This document shows positions 33,749 through 42,192 of a stretch of DNA of 64,000 nt, piece by piece. Origin of the DNA: Peptoniphilus_A harei_B (GTDB taxonomy: Bacteria; Bacillota; Clostridia; Tissierellales; Peptoniphilaceae); contig JAWGHR010000002.1 of assembly GCA_032560695.1 (NCBI GenBank), positions 1-64,000 of the forward strand. The letters run 5' to 3'. A program made the position numbers and the translations under genes. How positions within the stretch are numbered: position 1 is the first letter of the stretch; each line of letters opens with the position of its first letter. The notes under the pieces were generated by a model. That model did not search any database. It saw only the letters and a list, made by a program, of their open reading frames with translations, and had not been told where the DNA came from.

Positions 33749-34624
33749 TTATTCAACATTTTGCGCTTGTTCACGCAATTTTTCTATTTCTGATTTTAGC
33801 ATTACAACTGCACTTGTAATCTCAATATCATTGGATTTCGAACCTATGGTATTAGCTTCCCTGTTTAATTCTTGAATTAAGAAGTCTAATTTTCTTCCAA
33901 TTGGTCCCTCTTGATTTATTATATCACTAAAATTTTGAATATGAATTTTAAGCCTTGTAATTTCTTCATCAATTGAAAGTTTATCAAGCATTATGGCAAT
34001 TTCTGTCAAAATCCTATCTTCATTAACTTCACTTGGTTGGAGAAATTCAGCTACCCTATCTCTTAATCTGTTTTCATTCTCTTTTAAACTTATTGGCGCT
34101 CTCTCTTCAATAAAATAAGTAAGTCTCTCTACTTCATCAAGCTTTATTTTAAAATCTTCCTTAATCTTTTCTCCTTCGAAGGCTCTAGATTTGATAAAAT
34201 CTTTTGCAGCTTCATCTAGAACCTTTAAAAGTTCTTCCTTTATATAGTCGCCATCAAAATCAGCTTTTTGGGCTTTTACTATACTTGAGTCCTTCATAAT
34301 TGTAGAGAAAGAAAGGTCTGAACTCAATCCAAAATTTTCTTCTAATTCTTTACTTATAATAATATACTTATTTAAAAGCTCATAGTCAATATCTATTTCA
34401 ACTTGGCTTGAGTCCAAGTATTCAAAGTTTATGAATACATCAACCTTGCCTCTTTTGATTTTTGACTTTATAAAAGATCTCACAGCTTCTTCTGCGTACA
34501 TAATTGAGCTAGGCATCCTGACATTCATGTCAAGATACCTGTTGTTAACAGATTTCATCTCTACTTTTATATAAAAATCTTCACACTTTTTTTCAAAAAG
34601 GCCGTAGCCAGTCATGCTATTCAT
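33749..34624 (-). CDS. yicC: YicC-family endoribonuclease
   Basis: About 291 residues. It starts with the family signature MNSMTGYG and continues with VEMKSVNNRYLDMNVRMPS, and has the C-terminal DUF1732 block ending RKLDFLIQELNREANTIGSKSNDIEI... VVMLKSEIEKLREQ. Homologues are RNases that process small RNAs. The ATG at 34624 is chosen because GAGGAG lies 6 bases upstream; the earlier ATG at 34654 would read through the terminator stem. It heads the gmk-rpoZ-coaBC-priA run. Confidence 0.95.
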   Translation of the reverse strand: MNSMTGYGLFEKKCEDFYIKVEMKSVNNRYLDMNVRMPSSIMYAEEAVRSFIKSKIKRGKVDVFINFEYLDSSQVEIDIDYELLNKYIIISKELEENFGLSSDLSFSTIMKDSSIVKAQKADFDGDYIKEELLKVLDEAAKDFIKSRAFEGEKIKEDFKIKLDEVERLTYFIEERAPISLKENENRLRDRVAEFLQPSEVNEDRILTEIAIMLDKLSIDEEITRLKIHIQNFSDIINQEGPIGRKLDFLIQELNREANTIGSKSNDIEITSAVVMLKSEIEKLREQAQNVE

Positions 34625-34646
34625 AAATAACTCCTCATAAAGAACA

Positions 34647-34668
34647 AAAAGCACTAAAAAGTGCTTTT
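34647..34668 (-). terminator. Terminator between leuS and yicC
   Basis: On the minus strand AAAAGCACT / AGTGCTTTT with a TTTT loop is followed by further T. It lies 5 bases after the leuS stop and ends only about 15 bases before the yicC ribosome site, leaving no room for a promoter between them. Confidence 0.78.
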
Positions 34669-34672
34669 CATT

Positions 34673-37084
34673 TTATTTTACAACAATATTTACAATCTTA
34701 TTTGGAATATAAATTTTCTTAACTACATTTTTGCCATCAGTATTCTTAGCGAAAAGTTCATCTTTTTCTGCAATTTCAAATACCTTATCTTGTGTAGCAT
34801 CTCGTTCAACATTAATTGTATATCTTACTTTTCCATTAAATTGAACTGGAATTTCTATTTCATTATCAATAGTTAATTCTTCTATAAATTCTGGCCAAGC
34901 TTGTTCTGATAATACTCCACCTAAGTTGCAAACTTCCCATAATTCTTCTGTAATGTGAGGTGCAACTGGATTTAATAAAATTAAGAATGTTCTTAAATCC
35001 TCTTTAGTAATTTTTCCAAGGTCACTAAATTCATTGGAAAGAGTCATAAGTTGTGCGATTGCAGTGTTGGCTTTTAAATTAGCATAGTCTTCTGTCACTT
35101 TTTTAATAGTCTTGTGAATTTCAGTAACTAATTCTTTACTATATTCTTCACCATCAACAACAATTCCTTGTAGATTCCAAACTCTTTCTAAGAATCTTCT
35201 ACAACCCTTAACTCCATTTTCTGACCAAGGTACAGGTTTTTCAAAGTCACCAATAAACATTTCATAACACCTTAATGTATCTGCACCATAATCTCTAACA
35301 ATATCATCTGGATTTACAACATTGCCCCTAGATTTTGACATTTTTTCATTGTTTCCACCAAGGATCATACCGTGAGAAGTTCTTTTTTGGTAAGGTTCCT
35401 TAGTTGGAACAACTCCGATGTCGTATAAGAATTTGTGCCAGAATCTTGAGTATAGTAGGTGAAGCGTTGTATGTTCCATACCACCATTGTACCAGTCTAC
35501 TGGAGTCCAATATTCAAGAGCTTCTTTGCTTGCAAGTGCTTCATTATTGTGAGGATCAGTATATCTTAAGAAGTACCAAGATGATCCAGCCCATTGTGGC
35601 ATTGTATCAGTTTCTCTCTTTGCTGGTCCGCCACATTTTGGACAAGTAGTGTTAACCCAATCAGTCATCTTTGCAAGTGGTGACTCACCAGAGTCAGTTG
35701 GTTCATAGTTTTCTACTTCTGGAAGTAGAAGTGGAAGTTCTTCTTCAGGAAGAGCTACATAACCACATTTTTCACAGTGAACTATAGGAATTGGTTCTCC
35801 CCAATATCTTTGTCTTGAGAATACCCAGTCTCTTAACTTATAGTTAATTTTTCTATCTCCAAGTTTATGTTCTTCAAGATAGTCTATCATTTTTGCTATT
35901 GCATCTTTAACTTCAAGTCCATCTAGGATACCTGAGTTAATCATTTTTCCAGTAGCAGTTTCTGTGTTTGCATGTTCTGAAACATCTGAGCCTTCAATTA
36001 CTGGAATAATTTCAAGACCAAACTTCTTAGCAAAGTCATAGTCACGGTCATCGTGAGCAGGCACAGCCATAATTGCCCCTGTTCCATAAGTCATTAGTAC
36101 ATAATCAGAAATCCAGATAGGAATTTCTTTGTTAGTTAAAGGGTTAATTGCCTTAATTCCCTTTATTTCTACACCGGACTTATCTTTATCAAGTTCAGTT
36201 CTTTCGAAGTCACTCTTCTTAGCGCACTCTGCCTTATAGGCATTTATTTCATCTAAGTTTTCAATCTTGTCAGCGTGATTTTCAATTAATGGATGTTCTG
36301 GGGCAATTACCATGTAAGTTGCTCCGTAAATTGTATCTGGTCTAGTTGTGAAAACTTCAAGTTTTTCATCATAGTCCTTAAGTGAGAAGTTAATACTTGC
36401 TCCTTCACTTCTGCCAATCCAATTTTTTTGTTGTGTTACAACCCTGTCAATAAAGTCAAGATCGTCTAAGTCTTCAATAAGTCTATCTGCGTACTCAGTA
36501 ATCTTAAGCATCCATTGGCTCTTAACACGTCTTACAACTTCTTCTCCACATCTTTCGCACTTTCCACCAACAACTTCTTCGTTAGAAAGTCCTACTTTAC
36601 AAGATGGACACCAGTTTATTGGCATTTCCTTCTTGTAAGCAAGTCCTTTTTTATAAAGTTGTAAGAAAATCCATTGTGTCCACTTATAATATTCAGGGTC
36701 AGTTGTGTTAATTTCTCTAGACCAGTCAAAGGAAAAACCTATTGATTTTAATTGTTTCTTAAAGTGAGCAATGTTATTTTTAGTAACAAGTGCTGGATGA
36801 ATTTTATTTTTTATAGCGTAATTTTCTGTTGGTAGTCCAAAAGCATCCCATCCCATTGGATAAAGTACATTATATCCTTGCATCCTCTTCATCCTGGAAA
36901 CTATATCAAGGGCAGTGTAAGGTCTTGGGTGACCAACGTGAAGTCCTTGTCCAGATGGATAAGGGAATTCTACTAGAGCATAAAATTTTTCCTTATCTGA
37001 ATTGTTTTCACATACAAAGGATTCATGCTCATCCCAAAAGTCTTGCCACTTTTTTTCTATTTCGCTTGGTGTATATTTATTCAT
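34673..37084 (-). CDS. leuS: Leucyl-tRNA synthetase
   Basis: 803-residue class I synthetase. The HIGH motif appears as GLHVGHPRPYT and the KMSKS motif as NNEKMSKSRGNVVNPDD. The editing (CP1) domain has the Thr-rich EVFTTRPDTIYGATYMVIAPEH and the GTGAIMAVPAHDDRDY block. Zinc-type cysteines occur in CPSCKVGL...CERCGEE and CEKCGY...CPKCGG. The start has TTTAGGAG. It follows asnS by 23 bases and shares its promoter. Confidence 0.98.
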   Translation of the reverse strand: MNKYTPSEIEKKWQDFWDEHESFVCENNSDKEKFYALVEFPYPSGQGLHVGHPRPYTALDIVSRMKRMQGYNVLYPMGWDAFGLPTENYAIKNKIHPALVTKNNIAHFKKQLKSIGFSFDWSREINTTDPEYYKWTQWIFLQLYKKGLAYKKEMPINWCPSCKVGLSNEEVVGGKCERCGEEVVRRVKSQWMLKITEYADRLIEDLDDLDFIDRVVTQQKNWIGRSEGASINFSLKDYDEKLEVFTTRPDTIYGATYMVIAPEHPLIENHADKIENLDEINAYKAECAKKSDFERTELDKDKSGVEIKGIKAINPLTNKEIPIWISDYVLMTYGTGAIMAVPAHDDRDYDFAKKFGLEIIPVIEGSDVSEHANTETATGKMINSGILDGLEVKDAIAKMIDYLEEHKLGDRKINYKLRDWVFSRQRYWGEPIPIVHCEKCGYVALPEEELPLLLPEVENYEPTDSGESPLAKMTDWVNTTCPKCGGPAKRETDTMPQWAGSSWYFLRYTDPHNNEALASKEALEYWTPVDWYNGGMEHTTLHLLYSRFWHKFLYDIGVVPTKEPYQKRTSHGMILGGNNEKMSKSRGNVVNPDDIVRDYGADTLRCYEMFIGDFEKPVPWSENGVKGCRRFLERVWNLQGIVVDGEEYSKELVTEIHKTIKKVTEDYANLKANTAIAQLMTLSNEFSDLGKITKEDLRTFLILLNPVAPHITEELWEVCNLGGVLSEQAWPEFIEELTIDNEIEIPVQFNGKVRYTINVERDATQDKVFEIAEKDELFAKNTDGKNVVKKIYIPNKIVNIVVK

Positions 37085-37107
37085 AATAACTCCTAAATTA
37101 TCAAAAA

Positions 37108-38496
37108 TTAAAATTCAGCATTTCCAACAGTTCTAGGGAATGGAATTACGTCTCTTATATTTTTCATTCCAGTAATATACATTACTGCTCTTTCGAATCC
37201 TAGACCAAATCCAGAGTGAACCACAGATCCGTATCTTCTTAAATCTAGATACCAATCGTAAGTATCCATATCCATTCCAATGTTTTTCATTTTTTCTTCA
37301 AGGACATCAAATCTGTGTTCCCTTTGGCTTCCTCCAATGATTTCACCAACTCCTGGCACTAGAAGGTCCATAGCTGCAACAGTTTTTTTGTCTTCATTTT
37401 CATACATATAGAAGGCTTTGATTTCCTTTGGATAGTCAGTTACAAAAACAGGTTTTTTGTAGATTTCTTCTGTAATATATCTTTCGTGTTCTGTTTGTAG
37501 GTCAATTCCCCAGCTTACAGGATAGTTAAATTCTTTATCAGCCTTTTCAAGAATTTCAATAGCTTCTGTATAAGTTATTCTAGCAAATTCATTTTCTACA
37601 ACATTGTGAAGTCTTTCAAGTAGACCCTTATCAATAAAGTTGTTGAAAAATTCCATTTCTTGTGGTGCATTTTCAAGTACATAAGAAATGATGTATTTTA
37701 ACATTTCTTCAGACACGTCCATATTTACATTTAGGTCAGCAAAGGCCATTTCTGGTTCGATCATCCAGAATTCTGCAGCGTGTCTTTGTGTGTTTGAGTT
37801 TTCTGCTCTAAAAGTTGGTCCAAATGTATAAATATTTCTAAAAGCTTCTGCAAAAGCTTCTGCTTCTAATTGTCCAGATACTGTAAGGTGTGTCTTTTTG
37901 TTGAAAAAGTCCTTAGAATAATCAACTTCTGTTGGTTCAGACTTTGCAATCTTATCAATATCAAGAGTTGTCACTTGGAACATTTCTCCTGCTCCTTCAG
38001 CATCTGAAGTTGTGATAATTGGAGCGTGAACGTAAACAAATCCCTTTTCTTGGAAGAACTTGTGAATTGCATAAGCAATTAGTGATCTAACCCTAAAAAC
38101 AGCATTAAATGTGTTTGCTCTTGGACGTAAGTGAGCTATTGTTCTCAGGTATTCCATTGTGTGTCTCTTCTTTTGAAGTGGATAAGATGGATCTGATGAG
38201 CAGATTGCTTCTATCTTATTTGCTTGTAATTCAAAAGATTGGTTTTTTCCAGGTGATTTAACAATTTTTCCGCTTATTTCAAGTGAAGAGCTTATTGGAA
38301 ATTTTTCAACTTCGTCGAAGTTTTCTAACTCTTTACCATAAACTACTTGAATTGGTTTAAAAACTGTTCCATCAGTGAGTTCAATAAAACCAAAGTTTTT
38401 TGAAGCTCTTGATGTTTTCACCCAACCACTTAATACTATTTCTTTATCTAAAAAATCTTCTGGATTTTTAAATATATCTCTAATGCTAATTGACAT
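37108..38496 (-). CDS. asnS: Asparaginyl-tRNA synthetase
   Basis: 462-residue class IIb synthetase. The N-terminal OB anticodon-binding fold (about 15-110) includes VLSGWVKTSRASKNFGFIELTDG. The catalytic core has FRAENSNTQRHAAEFWMIEPEMAF (motif 2 region) and GFGLGFERAVMYITGMKNIRDVIPFPR (motif 3). The insert MYENEDKKTVAAMDLLVPGVGEIIGGSQRE distinguishes Asn from Asp enzymes. A consensus promoter sits just upstream. With asnS and aspS both here, Asn-tRNA can be made directly. Confidence 0.98.
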   Translation of the reverse strand: MSISIRDIFKNPEDFLDKEIVLSGWVKTSRASKNFGFIELTDGTVFKPIQVVYGKELENFDEVEKFPISSSLEISGKIVKSPGKNQSFELQANKIEAICSSDPSYPLQKKRHTMEYLRTIAHLRPRANTFNAVFRVRSLIAYAIHKFFQEKGFVYVHAPIITTSDAEGAGEMFQVTTLDIDKIAKSEPTEVDYSKDFFNKKTHLTVSGQLEAEAFAEAFRNIYTFGPTFRAENSNTQRHAAEFWMIEPEMAFADLNVNMDVSEEMLKYIISYVLENAPQEMEFFNNFIDKGLLERLHNVVENEFARITYTEAIEILEKADKEFNYPVSWGIDLQTEHERYITEEIYKKPVFVTDYPKEIKAFYMYENEDKKTVAAMDLLVPGVGEIIGGSQREHRFDVLEEKMKNIGMDMDTYDWYLDLRRYGSVVHSGFGLGFERAVMYITGMKNIRDVIPFPRTVGNAEF

Positions 38497-38533
38497 AATT
38501 CCTCCTAATTTTCAAATTCTTACTTAATTGTTA

Positions 38534-38562
38534 AGTATATAATTAATTGCCCTGTTTGTCAA
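38534..38562 (-). promoter_or_regulatory. asnS-leuS promoter
   Basis: TTGACA (38557-38562), 17-bp spacer and TATACT (38534-38539) on the minus strand, close to consensus. An inverted repeat TACTTAA-TTG-TTAAGTA (38521-38537) runs through the -10 box and the start site. Confidence 0.82.
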
Positions 38563-38568
38563 TTTTAC

Positions 38569-39870
38569 TCACTTTAAACTATCTAAATATTCTATTATTT
38601 TTCTTTCATAGCCAATATCTTTTGGCTCGTAATATTTTTTCCCTTTAAAATTATCTGGCATGTATTTTTGATCTACGTAGGCATTTTCATAATCATGGGG
38701 ATATAAGTATTTTTCATCGGTTTTATTTTGTGGGTTTCTCTTATCCCTTATATACTTTGGAATATCAATGTTATTTGAATTTTTAACATCTTCCATAGCC
38801 TTATTTATTCCACGATAGGCTGCGTTAGATTTTTCTGATGTTGCAAGATAAGTAACTGTCTGTGCCAAAATTATTCTTGCTTCTGGCATTCCCACTGCAT
38901 TTATATTATTAAAACAAGCCGCAGCTACTTGTATAGCTTCTGGGTTTGCATTTCCCACGTCTTCTGATGCAAAAATTATAAGTCTCCTTGCAATAAATTT
39001 TATATCTTCTCCGCCTTCTAGCATCTTTGCAAGATATATCAAGGCAGCGTCAGGATCAGAACCCCTCATAGACTTAATAAATGCAGAGATTGTATCATAG
39101 TGCTCGTCGTTGTTCTTATCGTATTTGATATTTTTTATAAGTAATGAGTTTTCAATTACATACCTATCAATTAGAATTTTTCCATCAACTTGATCTGTGG
39201 AAAGAACAGCAATCTCTAAGCTATTTAATAAATATCTTCCGTCTCCATTAGAATTTTTTACTAAAATATGCTTTGCTTCTTCCGTAATTTCAATATTCTT
39301 CTTTCCAAGTCCTCGTTCTTTGTCACTTAAAGCCTTTTCCATCATATCTTCAAGGTCTTTATCTTCAAGTGGCAGCAAATTTATTATTTGCATTCTTGAT
39401 AGAAGGGCCCTATTTACTTCAAAGTAAGGGTTTTCAGTTGTAGCACCTATTAGGCTTATTACTCCCCTTTCTACAAAGGGCAAAAGAGCATCCTGCTGAC
39501 TCTTATTGAACCTATGTATTTCATCTATAAAAACTATAGTTGATACATTGTCAAACTTCATCGAGTCTTCAGCCTTTGCTAAAACATCTCGCAGTTCTTT
39601 TAAATTTGATGTTACAGCAGAGAGCTTTACAAAGTTTTTATTTGTAGTTCTTGCTATAATTTCTGCTAGAGTAGTCTTTCCAACTCCAGGAGGACCATAA
39701 AATAAAACTGAAGTTAGCCTGTCGCTTTTTATTAATCTTGATAAGTACTTTCCCTCTCCAATAATATGGCTTTGACCAAAAAATTCTTCTAAAGTCCTTG
39801 GCCTCATCCTGTCAGCAAGTGGTGCCTTGGTCTCCAAATTTTTTTTCATGCTAAGTTCGAATAAATCCAT
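38569..39870 (-). CDS. rarA: Replication-associated recombination protein A (AAA+ ATPase)
   Basis: 433 residues, MgsA/RarA family, acting at stalled forks with clamp-loader-like architecture. N-terminal PLADRMRPRTLEEFFGQSHIIG, Walker A FYGPPGVGKTTLAE, Walker B VFIDEIHRFNKSQQDAL and sensor GATTENPYFEVN are followed by the tetramerisation domain (RGSDPDAALIYLAKMLEGGEDIKFIARRLIIFASEDVGNANP). It starts one base after the nrdR stop, so the two are cotranscribed. Confidence 0.96.
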   Translation of the reverse strand: MDLFELSMKKNLETKAPLADRMRPRTLEEFFGQSHIIGEGKYLSRLIKSDRLTSVLFYGPPGVGKTTLAEIIARTTNKNFVKLSAVTSNLKELRDVLAKAEDSMKFDNVSTIVFIDEIHRFNKSQQDALLPFVERGVISLIGATTENPYFEVNRALLSRMQIINLLPLEDKDLEDMMEKALSDKERGLGKKNIEITEEAKHILVKNSNGDGRYLLNSLEIAVLSTDQVDGKILIDRYVIENSLLIKNIKYDKNNDEHYDTISAFIKSMRGSDPDAALIYLAKMLEGGEDIKFIARRLIIFASEDVGNANPEAIQVAAACFNNINAVGMPEARIILAQTVTYLATSEKSNAAYRGINKAMEDVKNSNNIDIPKYIRDKRNPQNKTDEKYLYPHDYENAYVDQKYMPDNFKGKKYYEPKDIGYERKIIEYLDSLK

Positions 39871-39871
39871 T

Positions 39872-40330
39872 TTAATTCTTCTTTTTTACAAAGTTTTCTA
39901 ACTCATCAACAAAGGATTGAAGATCTTTGAATTCCCTATATACAGATGCAAATCTAACATAAGAAACTTCATCAAGATCCTTTAACTCATCCATTACCAT
40001 TTCTCCAACTTCTAGAGAACTAATTTCTTTCTTCATGGAGTTTTCAATTTTCTTTTCTATATTATTGACAGCTTCTTCAATATCAGCAGCAGAAACAGGT
40101 CTCTTTTCACAAGACTTAATCATGCCTCTAATAATTTTTTCCCTATCAAAGGCTTGTCTGTTACCATCCTTCTTTATTACCATTATTGGTGACTGTTCAA
40201 TCTTTTCATAAGTTGTAAATCTCTTTTTACAATTTAGACACTCACGTCTTCTTCTAATTGTATTACCTTCATCAGTTGGTCTTGTGTCTAATACTTTGGA
40301 GTCATCGTATCCACAAAAAGGACATTTCAT
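39872..40330 (-). CDS. nrdR: Transcriptional repressor NrdR
   Basis: Represses ribonucleotide reductase genes in response to nucleotide state. About 152 residues. The N-terminal zinc ribbon has CPFCGYDDSKVLDTR and RRRRECLNCKKRFTTYE; the ATP-cone follows (VIKKDGNRQAFDREKIIRGMIKSCEKRPV). The ATG at 40330 is chosen because GAGGTGA precedes it; the ATG at 40348 has no site and would add residues ahead of the zinc ribbon. Its own promoter and a palindrome lie just upstream. Confidence 0.97.
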   Translation of the reverse strand: MKCPFCGYDDSKVLDTRPTDEGNTIRRRRECLNCKKRFTTYEKIEQSPIMVIKKDGNRQAFDREKIIRGMIKSCEKRPVSAADIEEAVNNIEKKIENSMKKEISSLEVGEMVMDELKDLDEVSYVRFASVYREFKDLQSFVDELENFVKKKN

Positions 40331-40352
40331 ACTTTTCACCTCATTCAAATAA

Positions 40353-40403
40353 GGTCCTTAGGACCATTTAACTAATAATATCACTTAAAATTTTATTAAT
40401 CAA
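40353..40403 (-). promoter_or_regulatory. nrdR-rarA promoter with a 13-bp palindrome at the start site
   Basis: On the minus strand TTGATT (40398-40403), 17-bp spacer and TGA-TATTAT (extended -10; TATTAT at 40375-40380). The perfect palindrome GGTCCT-T-AGGACC at 40353-40365 falls at about +3 to +15. It does not resemble the known NrdR box, so another regulator or an RNA element is possible. Confidence 0.6.
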
Positions 40404-40422
40404 TTACATTACAATATAAAAA

Positions 40423-40444
40423 AGCTGAGCACTAAGGCCCAGCT
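40423..40444 (-). terminator. Terminator after gltS
   Basis: An 8-bp stem AGCTGGGC / GCTCAGCT (one wobble pair) with loop CTTAGT is followed on the minus strand by TTTTTTATATT. It lies 26 bases after the gltS stop. Confidence 0.85.
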
Positions 40445-40470
40445 AATTAATTTTGATTTAATTAAAAATC

Positions 40471-41721
40471 TTATGCAATACTTTGTGCAATATTTAAGAA
40501 TATTGTAATAACTACTGAGTTTGTAATATCAATTGCAAAAGCTCCAACCATTGGAAGGATGAAGTATGCCTTTGGAGATGGACCAAATCTTTCAGTGATT
40601 GAGTCCATGTTAGCAAGGGCGTTATAAGTAGCACCCATACCAAATCCACACATACCTCCTGATAATACTGCTGCGTCGTAATTTCTTCCCATAGCCCAGA
40701 ATGTTACAACGTAAGAAAAGAAAATCATAAATAATGTTTGTGCAAATAGGATAACAAGCATTGGTCCTGCAACTTCTTTAAGGTCAATTAAGTTAATATC
40801 GATTAAAGCCATTACAAGGAATACATTTAATCCAACGTCTCCACAAATAGAGTTTGCTCTTTGATTAACCATAAGACGTCCTTCTTTACCAATTGTATTA
40901 ACAAAGATACCTGCAATAATCATTGAAGTTACATAAGCTGGTAAGTTTAATTCTTTACCCATAATTGATACGTGAGTTCTTATGAATTCTTGAAGAATTG
41001 AACCAAATCCAATTGATACGAAGATAAGTCCAAGAACTTTAATGAAGTCTCCAGCTTGTAGAGGCACTACTCTTTCATAGCCATCTCCAGCGTTGTTTTC
41101 TTCTAAGTGTTCAAGAACATCATCATAGTTTGAAGATTTGCTGTTATTTCCAGAAAGCTTATTTCTGTTAATAAGTGTTGATCCTACTGGTCCTCCAATT
41201 AGGGATCCCGTGATAACACCAAAAGTTGCTGCTGCAAGTCCAAAAGTCTTAGCGTTGTCAAGACCTAGTTGAGCAAAGGTACTTCCCCAAGCTCCTGCTG
41301 ATCCGTGACCACCAACCATAGTAACTGAACCACAAATAAGTCCAAGTAGAGGATTTTGGTTTAATACTTTAGCAAGAACAAGTCCTATAGTGTCTTGTCC
41401 TAGAACTAATATTGCTGAAATCAACCAAAAAATTAAAAATCCTTTTCCTCCCTTTTTCAATGTGTCAAGGTCTGCCCCAACACCAATTGCAGTAAAGAAT
41501 ACCATCATAAATGGGTTTTGTAGCGCTTGATCAAACTCAAAAGTTGCAATTCCACCAACTTGTAATAAGAATCTAATGATTGCAAATAAAAATCCCCCGA
41601 TTACTGGTGCTGGAACGCAAAACTTTTGAAAGAAGTTAATCTTACTTCTTAAAAATTTACCTATGTAGTAAACCATGATTGCAAATCCTACCGTTTGCAT
41701 TAAGTTAAATGAAAAATTCAT
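40471..41721 (-). CDS. gltS: Sodium/glutamate symporter
   Basis: 416-residue inner-membrane GltS protein that takes up glutamate with Na+. About ten hydrophobic helices are arranged as two inverted halves. Hallmarks are VMVFFTAIGVGADL, the glycine-rich reentrant segment LICGSVTMVGGHGSAGAWG, GVITGSLIGGPVGS and GGMCGFGMGATYNALANMDSITERFGPSPKAYFILPMVGAF near the end. The start has a strong AAAGGAGG site. It is a single-gene unit with its own promoter and terminator. Confidence 0.96.
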   Translation of the reverse strand: MNFSFNLMQTVGFAIMVYYIGKFLRSKINFFQKFCVPAPVIGGFLFAIIRFLLQVGGIATFEFDQALQNPFMMVFFTAIGVGADLDTLKKGGKGFLIFWLISAILVLGQDTIGLVLAKVLNQNPLLGLICGSVTMVGGHGSAGAWGSTFAQLGLDNAKTFGLAAATFGVITGSLIGGPVGSTLINRNKLSGNNSKSSNYDDVLEHLEENNAGDGYERVVPLQAGDFIKVLGLIFVSIGFGSILQEFIRTHVSIMGKELNLPAYVTSMIIAGIFVNTIGKEGRLMVNQRANSICGDVGLNVFLVMALIDINLIDLKEVAGPMLVILFAQTLFMIFFSYVVTFWAMGRNYDAAVLSGGMCGFGMGATYNALANMDSITERFGPSPKAYFILPMVGAFAIDITNSVVITIFLNIAQSIA

Positions 41722-41754
41722 TTTTACCTCCTTTAAATTTTTCTCACAAAGCTT

Positions 41755-41763
41755 ATTATAACA
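41755..41763 (-). promoter_or_regulatory. gltS extended -10 promoter
   Basis: TGTTATAAT on the minus strand (TATAAT at 41755-41760), 33 bases upstream of the gltS start. The -35 region is weak (ATTTAT at 17 bp). Confidence 0.6.
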
Positions 41764-42152
41764 AAAAATTTTTTAAAATAAATAACTTTTTTTTAATTTT
41801 ATTTATTGTTTATATTTATTAATTTTTTTTGTTAATACGATAAATTAATCTATCATTTTTTACCGATTAGTAATCATAAATTTTGAGTTTTTATATACTT
41901 CAATTAATTTGATAGTTTTGTAATCTAATAAATTTTATAGGTAAACTTTTTATCTCTTACAAACATTTTCATAGAATGTAATTATGTATATTTTGATTCT
42001 TATATTGTATTAAAAATACATCTATCATAAATTTTTAAAAAGTTTTTGAAACTAAAAAATTATACTTTTAATCTAAAAACTTAAAATAATATATTCAGTC
42101 TTTTTTTGCGAGCAAAATTTATAGAGTATATTAATTTAAAATTTCAAATAAA
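41764..42152. other. AT-rich gene-free stretch between ftsZ and gltS
   Basis: About 390 bases with long A and T runs and very few G or C. No supported open reading frame, RNA gene or repeat family is visible. Two short near-palindromes, GATAAATTAATCTATC at 41839-41854 and GATTA-G-TAATC at 41865-41875, lie about 80-115 bases upstream of the gltS -10 and are possible regulator sites. The rest looks like intrinsically curved, promoter-distal spacer. Confidence 0.5.
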
Positions 42153-42155
42153 AAA

Positions 42156-42177
42156 AGGACATTGTCTCCAATGTCCT
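42156..42177 (-). terminator. Terminator after ftsZ (end of the dcw cluster)
   Basis: A perfect 9-bp stem AGGACATTG / CAATGTCCT with loop GAGA is followed by seven T on the minus strand, 16 bases after the ftsZ stop. Confidence 0.92.
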
Positions 42178-42192
42178 AAATCGTTGATTCAA

